From Omphiscola glabra (Eukaryota; Mollusca; Gastropoda; Lymnaeidae), in NCBI GenBank assembly GCA_964017045.1, contig OZ024801.1:35868757-35932756 (forward strand): 64,000 nucleotides of DNA, written 5' to 3'. The notes beneath the pieces were generated by a model. The model made no database searches, was not told the DNA's origin, and was given only the letters and a program-made list of their open reading frames with translations. The translations under genes and the position numbers were made by a program. Each line of letters opens with the position of its first letter. Within the stretch, counting starts at the first letter, position 1. Shown here piece by piece: positions 40,856 to 52,600 of the stretch.

Positions 40856-41124
40856 GAATGAAACTCTCTTCTTTATTAGGACCTCATTTAACAGTTTATG
40901 ATAAATAAATCATTGGCTCCAACCTTTAGAATTCAAGACCCTACATTTTAATATTTATTAGACCTGCAACCTTTTCCACAATGTTATATCTAACACAAAA
41001 TAATATAACTTCAATTTTTCAGCCTTTCTCAGAATTTTAGAAGTGCAACCCATTATTATGTAATTATTGCTACAGAAGATAAATCTATTGCACTTAGTTT
41101 GATAATACATTTTAAGATGAAACT

Positions 41125-41262
41125 CAGTAGTAGATCCTATAGAAGCTAGATCCTGTATGTTAGATCCTATAGAAGCTAGATCCTGTATGTTAGATCCTAT
41201 AGAAGCTAGATACTGTATGTTATATCCTATAGAAGCTAGATCCTGTACGTTAGATCCTATAG
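41125..41262. repeat. 30-bp minisatellite, ~5 copies
   Basis: Unit GATCCTATAGAAGCTAGATC then CTGTATGTTA. Confidence 0.92.
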
Positions 41263-42755
41263 ATGTGTGGTTTTGGTTTGATAGATCTATGACATCTTTG
41301 AAACTGTTTCTGTGTGAAAAGACTGATGTAAAAGTCACAACTGGAGTCTATTGCTTGCAAGCTTTGGAAATACATTAAGAGACAGAATTTACTGGAAGAG
41401 ATTGGGAAAAAATAGTGTGCTTATCTTTGCAATCTATAATCGAGGAATAATATTTTAGAAATAATGGCATATTCAGGATAGTTAACACCCACGCCCGCGG
41501 CACCTCCAGGTTATTTCCTATTGCATCAGCCACAGGATACAAGTATGTGTGGAGTATTTATTTAAGTCCATTTTTAAATGCTTCATCTTCAAATGTTTCA
41601 CTTTTTTGTATCCATCATCCGTAATAAAATTAAATGAACTTTGATAGAATACAAAGTTTGCTCACAAAATAATAAATCCTTTATAAACTAAAACTAACGA
41701 TGAATTGGTAGAACGTTGAATTGGCAGAATGATGAATTGGCAGAACGTTGATTTGGCAACAGCAGATTTTAATTTCTATTTCATTATAAGTATAAGTATA
41801 TTTGCAAAACAAAACCCTTGCAACAAAGTTAACCATGAGACAAGGTTCTCCTGTGAGAAGTGCAGCCGAGACTGACAGTACACTGTACAGGATCGGTCTC
41901 GTGAGCCATTTGATGAAATGTTAATGAGCTACTCAATCGTCTCCAGAGGAAGGAATGATTCCATATATATATTATATGAAGGATTCCATATGTATATTAT
42001 ATGCAGTTGTAGGGCAAAAATATACTTTATTAAAATACTTTAATTACGGGTGGTTTTTTTTTTTTGGTGGTTGGTTGTGTAGTCTAAATTATGGTTATGG
42101 AAGTTATACAAAATTGTTAAAAATTGTACAATTTAATAAATGACCAACAGCCATATCTCTCCAGTAGACATTAAAAAACAACTATTAAATTATATTTAAT
42201 TGATGTAAATTGTGATTTGACATTTGAAAAAACAAATTTTTAATCTATTTTTAGTGCAAAAATTAAAATAATTGCAGAATTAAAATTACTTAAAAGTTCA
42301 AATCTTTGTCACAGTACTCCCTTCGGTAAACAACTTCCCCCGATAACTCCAGTTTTACCATTCTCTTGGTTTAAATGGTATCTACAATTGTAGAGAACAT
42401 CTTCCGTTGTTTCATAATGTCCTCAATGCTTATGCTTATGTTTCCTCAATATGCTTATGTTTAAAATCATGTAACGTGTGTTAGTTCATCAACTGTAGTA
42501 AGGTATTTGTGAACTCATATCATTGCAATAAAATTCTACCAGTATTGATGGTTGCTATGTTGTCATATCACAGTTGTAATGATGTCATTGGCAGTTCATA
42601 TTTGATTAAATGTCACAATAGTTTCAATAGTTGCTAATGTCATGTTTCACTATACTACGGATGATTACAGCTCTATCTCAATTATGGCTGTGTCATCTTG
42701 TTGTTATGGAGACTGTTGAATGAATTTATTGTTTTACATATTGAATAATAAACAA
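41263..42755. other. Intergenic AT-rich sequence
   Basis: Holds a four-copy GAATTGGYAGAACGTT repeat near 41,702-41,760. No gene seen. Lies between the two convergent genes. Confidence 0.45.
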
Positions 42756-43100
42756 GTCAGTTGAATGTGGGGCAATGTGGCTAGATTGTGGTGCAGTGTG
42801 GGAAGAATGTGGTGCATTGAGTTGAATGTGGTTAAAATTAGAATGTAGTGTATAAGTTGATTGTGGTTCAATGTTGGTAGAATGTAGTGTACTGTTGACT
42901 GTGGCGCAATTTGGGTAGAATGCTTTGCAGTGTGGTAAGAATGTGGTGTATTGAGTTGTGTACAATGTGGGTAGAATGTGCGGCGGTAGGTGGATAATGT
43001 GGTGCAATGTGAGTTCACTGTTGCTGTGTGGAAAGAAATGTGGTGCATTGAGTTGAATGCGTGCAGTTTGAGAAGAAGTGTGGATGTGATTCATTCTGAG
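42756..43100. repeat. Degenerate GAATGTGGTGCAATGTGGG repeat
   Basis: About 18-20-bp irregular units with many substitutions; minus ORFs rich in His/Thr come from it. Confidence 0.8.
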
Positions 43101-43269
43101 TAGACTGTGTTGTAAAATAAAATGAAAGAAATAGATTGTGATGCACATTGAGAGCAACTGTGTCACAAAGTGAATGAACAGCTCTCTCCTAGATCAACCA
43201 GTAGCAATAATCTGCATTTAGCTTTGTATTTCATACAATTATGTTGAACAAATAAATCAATGTCCATAC

Positions 43270-43410
43270 TCCAATTGTTTCTTGTTCTTGTGAACTTTGT
43301 CATGTAATGCCACCAACAAAACTATAGTCCATGAACAATGAATTAATTGTTTCTTGTTCTTGTGAACTTTGTCATATAATCCCAGAAACAAAACTATATT
43401 CCATGAAGAC
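43270..43410. repeat. ~70-bp direct duplication
   Basis: AATTGTTTCTTGTTCTTGTG to AAACTATAGTCCATGAA occurs twice in tandem. Confidence 0.85.
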
Positions 43411-43571
43411 AATTCAGACAGTTAAAATACAACATTGCACTCATTTGAACTGATGACTTAATTTTAAATCTCTTGATGAAAACACAACACAACTGCATTG
43501 TGGAAATAATTTAATATCAGTATACAATTATCTGCCCTTATCTCCACTTGGGTTTCACAAATGTTGGGACT

Positions 43572-43577
43572 TTTATT
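43572..43577 (-). promoter_or_regulatory. Candidate LIAS polyadenylation signal
   Basis: AATAAA on the minus strand about 40 bp after the LIAS stop codon. Close to the stop for a 3' UTR; other signals farther downstream are possible. Confidence 0.35.
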
Positions 43578-43615
43578 CCAAATATTTTTACTCAATGTTT
43601 GCCATCCATCAATTG

Positions 43616-43665
43616 CTAAGATTCTGATTTTCTCTTTTCTAGTAGATTCTTCAGGAAGAATTCTC
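43616..43665 (-). CDS. LIAS: LIAS last coding exon
   Basis: 50 nt including TAG. Acceptor preceded by a poly-T/purine-poor tract ending CCTAG|GAG on the minus strand. Encodes [15 protein letters not shown] and stop, the expected LIAS C-terminus. Confidence 0.9.
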
Positions 43666-46600
43666 CTAGGATTAAAAAAAAAAAAGGCACATTCCAAAAT
43701 AGACGATGTAACTTTGTGAGTATTTCTGTTGGAACACAGTATAAATGAAATCTTCATGATCTTGTGACAGCTTTCAGAAAACTCACACAAAGTGAGCCAT
43801 TAAAAATCACTTTAGTTTACAATTTCATCATAAAACAGAGCACCATCAAAATTAAAGCACTACTTCACATAGCCCTACATCCCACAGCAATACTTCCCAC
43901 AGCACTACAACACATAGCACTACATCACACAGCACTACATCACACAGTGCTACATCACACGGTGATATATCAAACAGAACTACAACAAACAGCACTACAT
44001 CACACAGCATTACATCACACAGCACTACATCACACAGCACTACAACACACAGCACTACATCACACAGCACTACATCACACAGTGCTACATCGCACGGTGA
44101 TATATCAAACAGAACTACAACAAACAGCACTACATCACACAGTGCTACATCACACGGTGATATATCAAACAGCACTACATCCCACAGCATTACATCCCAC
44201 AGTTTGGATCATTAGTATTATTTCTACTTATTTCTACTCACTATTGATTTGATAAAAGATATGGTCACCAACTGATCAGCATGTTGAATCATTGTGATGG
44301 ACTGATCAACATGTTGAATCATTGTGATGGACTGATCAACATGTTGAATCATTGTAATTGACTAATTAGCATGTTGAATCATTGTGATCAACTGATCAAC
44401 ATGTTGAATTATTGTGATTGACTGATCAACATGTTGAATCATTGTGATTGATTGACTGATCAACATGTTGAATCATTGTGATTGATTGACTGATCAACAT
44501 ATTGAATCATTGTGATCAACTGATCAACATGTTGAATCAGTGTTAAGGAATCCATGAATGCCACCATTTATTAGACATAGAATGAATCTGCTAGAAGCAG
44601 TAGAACTCCTAAACTTGACTTGACAAGAAACTCAATGGTGGACAACAATGATAGGATGCTAACCAACTGATGAGTCCTACTGACCTGCTTTGTAGGATGA
44701 CCTGACCAGTGGACCACTTGCCGTGTACACAAACCCAAGCTTGTCACCAATCTGTTTCCAGTATTCAAATTTGTCAGGGTGGACATATTCTTTGACCTGA
44801 GGTTAAAATAAGGTGAAACTTATACAGATATCTCAAAATAGTACTACATTATACTGGGGTTCCTTGTCTATTGCTGGGGTTAGGTTCCGGAACAGGCAAA
44901 AATCAGCCAAGTACAATGTTATATTTAATTCTATGCCCTTAAACTTTTTCAACACTTTTAAACCAACGTAAACCAACATTGCTCTAGTTGGTCACCTCCC
45001 ATCAATCAGCCAATAGTATGCCAGAGCTGTGTTTTCCATATGTGCCAGAGCTGTGTTTTCCATATGTGCCAGAGCTGTGTTTTCCATATGTGCCAGAGCT
45101 GTGTTTTCCATATGTGCCAGAGCTGTGTTTTCCATATGTGCCAGAGCTGTGTTTTCCATATGTGCCAGAGCTGTGTTTTCCATATGTGCCAGAGCTGTGT
45201 TTTCCATATGTGCCAGAGCTGTGTTTTCCATATGTGCCAGAGCTGTGTTTTCCATATGTGCCAGAGCTGTGTTTTCCATATGTGCCAGAGCTGTGTTTTC
45301 CATATGTGCCAGAGCTGTGTTTTCCATATGTGCCGTAGCTGTGTTTTCCATATGTGCCGGAGCTGTGTTTTCCATATGTGCCGGAGCTGTGTTTTCCATA
45401 TGTGCCGTAGCTGTGTTTTCCATATGTGCCGGAGCTGTGTTTTCCATATGTGCGAGTCTTTGTCTAATCTATCTGCTCTACGCTACGTATTCTATTTTGA
45501 TTTAAATTTTTTAATAGTTTTAACTAAATTTTTCCTCTCCATTCTTGAGCTATCCAAATGTATAGTCTACCGCAAAAATAAGTAAAATAATTGTAGAGCA
45601 TTACAAAATATCTCTATACTGCAAAATCCCACTATATAGCAAAATTAGATATGTAAACAAGTAAAATATTTGGAATACAGTAAGACCTTGAAAAGTGAAT
45701 AGTTATATGGTGAGGTATGACTATAAATATAAAAATTATATGTTATAGTAAGATGTAGATAATGAGATTATTCAAATGAAGAAGCCATGAAAGTCTATAA
45801 ATGCGGATGAGAACATTAGGGAGAATTACAATATGATTTAAAGTCAAAGCAATCTTATCTCTAAACATGAAAACATTTGCAGGGGCCATAGAAGTAACCT
45901 TTCACAAGACATGTGGTCAACTATCATCTCAATATAATTAAGATGGGGACAAACCATTATTAGTCAGTGTTGCTAACATTTTACTGTCACTTCAAATTTG
46001 GCATGCTGGACTAAGTCAGTTTAAGAAGGGATGTAACCCTTCCATCGTAACCCTTCCATCTTTGCTCAATGTTACATAGGCATATAACAATGGCAGTTAT
46101 AGCTCTTTCTGTTATTATGTTATGCTTGTCCTGTCACAGCTCTGTTTAACTGCATGTTGAAACATTTTTACTTACATAAACATCATGTATAAATGTATCC
46201 CTAATAGAAGGTATATTTCTTACTCCGTAGGTGTCCCAGTGATTTACATAGGATTAAATAAATGTATCCCTAATAGAAGGTATATTTCTTACTCCGTAGG
46301 TGTCCCTGTGATTTACATAGGATTAAATAAATGTATCCCTAATAGAAGGTATATTTCTTACTCCGTAGGTGTCCCTGTGATTTACATAGGATTAAATAAA
46401 TGTATCCCTAATAGAAGGTATATTTCTTACTCCGTAGGTGTCCCAGTGATTTACATAGGATTAAATAAATGTATCCCTAATAGAAGGTATATTTCTTACT
46501 CCGTAGGTGTCCCTGTGATTTACATAGGATTAAATAAATGTATCCCTAATAGAAGGTATATTTCTTACTCCGTAGGTGTCCCTGTGATTTACATAGGATT

Positions 46601-49600
46601 AAATAAATGTATCCCTAATAGAAGGTATATTTCTTACTCCGTAGGTGTCCCTGTGATTTACATAGGATTAAATAAATGTATCCCTAATAGAAGGTATATT
46701 TCTTACTCCGTAGGTGTCCCTGTGATTTACATAGGATTAAATAAATGTATCCCTAATAGAAGGTATATTTCTTACTCCGTAGGTGTCCCTGTGATTTACA
46801 TAGGATTAAATAAATGTATCCCTAATAGAAGGTATATTTCTTACTCCGTAGGTGTCCCTGTGATTTACATAGGATTAAACAATGACAACCATCTGGAAAT
46901 TATTCTTTCTTTAAAATGTGCCATAAAAAAATTGTTTCAGTGAGGACATCTAGGCCTGACTTGATAAAAACCTAAAGACATCTAGGCCTGACTTGATAAA
47001 AACCTACAGACATCTAGGCCTGACTTGATAAAAACCTACAGACATCTAGGCCTGACTTGATAAAAACCTAAAGACATCTAGGCCTGACTTGATAAAAACC
47101 TAAAGACATCTAGGCCTGACTTGATAAAAACCTACAGACATCTAGGCCTGACTTGATAAAAACCTACAGACATCTAGGCCTGACTTGATAAAAACCTACA
47201 GACATCTAGGCCTGACTTGATAAAAACCTACAGACATCTAGGCCTGACTTGATAAAAACCTACAGACATCTAGGCCTGACTTGATAAAAACCTACAGACA
47301 TCTAGGCCTGACTTGATAAAAACCTACAGACATCTAGTCCTGACTTGATAAAAACCTACAGACATCTAGGCCTGACTTGATAAAAACCTACAGACATCTA
47401 GGCCTGACTTGATAAAAACCTAAAGACATCTAGGCCTGACTTGATAAAAACCTAAAGACATCTAGGCCTGACTTGATAAAAACCTACAGACATCTAGGCC
47501 TGACTTGATAAAAACCTACAGACATCTAGGCCTGACTTGATAAAAACCTACAGACATCTAGGCCTGACTTGATAAAAACCTACAGACATCTAGTCCTAAC
47601 TTGATAAAAACCTACAGACATCTAGGCCTGACTTGATAAAAACCTACAGACATCTAGGCCTGACTTGATAAAAACTTACAGACATCTAGGCCTGACTTGA
47701 TAAAAACCTACAGACATCTAGGCCTGACTTGATAAAAACCTACAGACATCTAGTCCTAACTTGATAAAAACCTACAGACATCTAGGCCTGACTTGATAAA
47801 AACCTACAGACATCTAGGCCTGACTTGTTAAAAACCTAAAGACATCTAGGCCTGACTTGATAAAAACCTACAGACATCTAGGCCTGACTTGATAAAAACC
47901 TACAGACATCTAGGCCTGACTTGATAAAAACCTACAGACATCTAGGCCTGATTTGATAAAAACCTAGAGTGATTCAATAGAAGAAATCTCGTGTAGCTTA
48001 CCTTCAAATGTCTCTTTGTTGGCTGCATGTACTGACCCAGGGTCAAGCAGTCCACATCAATCTTTCTTAAATCTGAAATGGAAAAAAAAAAAGTTATTTC
48101 ATCTCTTTATAGAGTCATCACTTAATGAGATATTTATAATTGCATGTCCTAAGTTACTGAGATATTTATAATTGCATTTATAGAGTCATCAGTTAATGAG
48201 ATATTTATAATTGCATGTATAGAAAAAATAGTGTTTTCTTGTAGTGGACCAACCCCATTGACAACTCAATAAGCTTAAATCTAAGACAAGTTTTGGCATG
48301 GATGAATGAAAAACTTTCAATATAGTTGTATACTTAGTCAATTAAAATGTTGTTGTTTTATTTTTGAACCAAAAAGTATATTACAGGTCATGGAAAAATA
48401 TGTCATCGCTCTCTAAATAAAATAATAGGAAAATCAAATAGTTGTTCATATATTCCATTATTTCATTTTGGTAAGGTCCATGAATAAATTGTAAGAACAA
48501 AACATGCAGATCAAAAGGAAAAGAAACTTTATATGCAGCGAGTGAGCACAGCCTTATGTTTAAATTATAAGACAATATTTAAGACCTCACTTGTTAGTAT
48601 CTGGTTGACTGGGGGGGGGGGGGGGGTTTCAAACATCTGTTAATAGATGTTGCATTGTACGTACCTTCAAGTGTTTTCAGAATCTGGTCATCTGTTTCAC
48701 CCAGACCTAGCATGATGGATGTTTTGGTCACCATTTTGGGGTACCTGGACTTGACGTGCTTCAACACAGATAATGACTGATGGTAGTTGGCTCGAGGGTC
48801 CCTCACCAGCCTTGAAGGTTAAAGACAAGTAAGTCTTATCATTTAAACTAGTGGACTTTAACAGTTAAAGCTTGACAGGATCTGAAATTTAATCATGGCT
48901 GGAGAATATAAGGAGTGCTTACAAACCATTGGAATACTGTCTTGGTATCTAATGTATGCTCTATTCAAATATTTCAATAGAATGCACATGTCTAGGCATG
49001 GACAGCACCCACCCAAGTACTATCTACCCCTGTCTAGCCATGGACAGCACCCACCCAAGTACTATCTACCCCTGTCTAGCCATGGACAGCACTCACCCAA
49101 GTACTATCTACCCCTGTCTAGCCATGGACAGCACCCACCCAAGTACTATCTACCCCTGTCTAGCACTCACCCAAGTACTATCTACCCCTGTCTAGGCATG
49201 GACAGCACCCACCCAAGTACTATCTATCCCTGTCTAGCCATGGACAGCACTCACCCAAGTGCTATCTACCCCTGTCTAGTCATGGACAGCACCAATCAGA
49301 ATCAAGCTTTGTTTAATGAGTCAATAAAGTACAGTTTAAAGAGATGGGTCTTTAGGGCAGTTTTAAAGGCTGCGATGGTCGTTATATTGCGGATGTGTAA
49401 TGGGAGAGAATTCCATTGTTTTGGGCACAGAAAGATCATTCACCATATGTTTTAGTGCGTGATCTGGGAACAAAAAGAATATGTGTGTATGCGGAGGAAC
49501 GAAGCTTTCGAAGGGGTGAATAAACAGTAATGAATGTCATGTCTCTATTCACTGTTTGAACCTAGCTCCGCCCCTCCACATCACGACCTATCGCAGTGGA

Positions 49601-52600
49601 CTTACTTCTCCTCTTTTCTTTCCCTAGTTAACCTTTCTCACACTTACTTTCTGTCACAAATCTTTTGCTGCCCTTTTGGACACTACTTATCATCTAAGGG
49701 CTAATTAATGATTTTTTTATATTTTTTAATTTTATTTGTTTTTCTGTTTATTCGCTGATGAAGGCTTCCTGCCGACACTTTGGTTGTTTTGTTGCGTTCC
49801 TTTTTTCAGGTTTAACCTTACTGTGTTTAAATAATTTCCTAATAAACAGTAAGAAGTTCAGTAAGATAGGATGGACAGGAACCAGAGAAAAAGTTGTGAC
49901 AGAGAACAGACAGCTTGTAATCAATGCGTGCCTGAATAAGTAGTCAATGAAGTGAGTGAAGTAGTGGAGTGACGTGATCACGTTTCTTTGCCTTTAGAAC
50001 TAGCCTAGCAGCTGAGTTTTGAACTTTTTGCAATTTTTCTATGAAATGTTTTGGTGAACCTGACAGAAGAGAGCTACAATAGTCAAGACGAGAGAGAACA
50101 AGAGCACAGACTAGTTTTTTGTTGCACTAACTGTGAGGTAGTGGCAGATAGAACTGATCTGACAGATAGCCATGTATGCAGAGCGACAGATGTGAGAAAT
50201 ATGATTATTGAGAGACATGTTGTCAGAAAGAATGTAACCAAGATTCCTAGCAGAGGATGTGAACTCTATATTGAAACGAGATGGGGAGAGCTAAGTTAGA
50301 GGATGTGAACTCTATATTGAAACGAGATGGGGAGAGCTAAGTTAGAAGATGTGAACTCTATATTGAAACGAGATGGGGAGAGCTAAGTTAGAGGATGTGA
50401 ACTCTATATTGAAACGAGATGGGGAGAGCTGAGTTAGAGGATGTGAACTCTATATTGAAACGAGATGGGGAGAGCTGAGTTAGAGGATGTGAACTCTATA
50501 TTGAAACGAGATGGGGAGAGCTGAGTTAGAGGATGTGAACTCTATATTGAAATGAGATGGGGAGAGCTAAGTTAGAAGATGTGAACTCTATATTGAAATG
50601 AGATGGGGAGAGCTAAGTTAGAAGATGTGAACTCTATATTGAAACGAGATGGGGAGAGCTGAGTTAGAGGATGTGAACTCTATATTGAAATGAGATGCGG
50701 AGAGCTGAGTTAGAGGATGTGAACTCTATATTGAAATGAGATGGGGAGAGCTGAGTTAGAGGATGTGAACTCTATATTGAAATGAGATGGGGAGAGCTAA
50801 GTTAGAAGATGTGAACTCTATATTGAAATGAGATGGGGAGAGCTAAGTTAGAAGATGTGAACTCTATATTGAAATGAGATGGGGAGAGCTAAGTTAGAAG
50901 ATGTGAACTCTATATTGAAATGAGATGGGGAGAGCTAAGTTAGAGGATGTGAACTCTATATTGAAACGAGATGGGGAGAGCTAAGTTAGAGGATGTGAAC
51001 TCTATATTGAAACGAGATGGGGAGAGCTGAGTTAGAGGATGTGAACTCTATATTGAAACGAGATGGGGAGAGCTGAGTTAGAAGATGTGAACTCTATATT
51101 GAAACGAGATGGGGAGAGCTGAGTTAGAGGATGTGAACTCTATATTGAAACGAGATGGGGAGAGCTGAGTTAGAGGATGTGAACTCTATATTGAAACGAG
51201 ATGGGGAGAGCTGAGTTAGAGGATGTGAACTCTATATTGAAACGAGATGGGGAGAGCTGAGTTAGAGGATGTGAACTCTATATTGAAATGAGATGGGGAG
51301 AGCTAAGTTAGAAGATGTGAACTCTATATTGAAATGAGATGGGGAGAGCTAAGTTAGAAGATGTGAACTCTATATTGAAACGAGATGGGGAGAGCTGAGT
51401 TAGAGGATGTGAACTCTATATTGAAATGAGATGCGGAGAGCTGAGTTAGAGGATGTGAACTCTATATTGAAATGAGATGGGGAGAGCTGAGTTAGAGGAT
51501 GTGAACTCTATATTGAAATGAGATGGGGAGAGCTAAGTTAGAAGATGTGAACTCTATATTGAAATGAGATGGGGAGAGCTAAGTTAGAAGATGTGAACTC
51601 TATATTGAAATGAGATGGGGAGAGCTAAGTTAGAAGATGTGAACTCTATATTGAAATGAGATGGGGAGAGCTAAGTTAGAGGATGTGAACTCTATATTGA
51701 AACGAGATGGGGAGAGCTAAGTTAGAGGATGTGAACTCTATATTGAAATGAGATGCGGAGAGCTGAGTTAGAGGATGTGAACTCTATATTGAAATGAGAT
51801 GGGGAGAGCTAAGTTAGAAGATGTGAACTCTATATTGAAATGAGATGGGGAGAGCTAAGTTAGAGGATGTGAACTCTATATTGAAACGAGATGGGGAGAG
51901 CTAAGTTAGAGGATGTGAACTCTATATTGAAATGAGATGCGGAGAGCTGAGTTAGAGGATGTGAACTCTATATTGAAATGAGATGGGGAGAGCTAAGTTA
52001 GAGGATGTGAACTCTATATTGAAATGAGATGGGGAGAGCTAAGTTAGAAGATGTGAACTCTATATTGAAATGAGATGGGGAGAGCTGAGTTAGAAGATGT
52101 GAACTCTATATTGAAACGAGATGGGGAGAGCTGAGTTAGAAGATGTGAACTCTATATTGAAATGAGATGGGGAGAGCTAAGTTAGAGGATGTGAACTCTA
52201 TATTGAAATGAGATGGGGAGAGCTAAGTTAGAAGATGTGAACTCTATATTGAAATGAGATGGGGAGAGCTAAGTTAGAAGATGTGAACTCTATATTGAAA
52301 TGAGATGGGGAGAGCTAAGTTAGAAGATCTGAACTCTATATTGAAATGAGATGGGGAGAGCTAAGTTAGAAGATGTGAACTCTATATTGAAATGAGATGG
52401 GGAGAGCTAAGTTAGAGGATGTGAACTCTATATTGAAACGAGATGGGGAGAGCTAAGTTAGAGGATGTGAACTCTATATTGAAATGAGATGGGGAGAGCT
52501 GAGTTAGAGGATGTGAACTCTATATTGAAATGAGATGGGGAGAGCTAAGTTAGAGGATGTGAACTCTATATTGAAATGAGATGGGGAGAGCTAAGTTAGA

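Noticed and set aside
45029..45505. Cys-rich ORFs (MCQSCVFH and SICARAVF repeats) resembling secreted peptides
   Set aside because: They come from a 24-bp tandem unit inside a LIAS intron and have no signal peptide.
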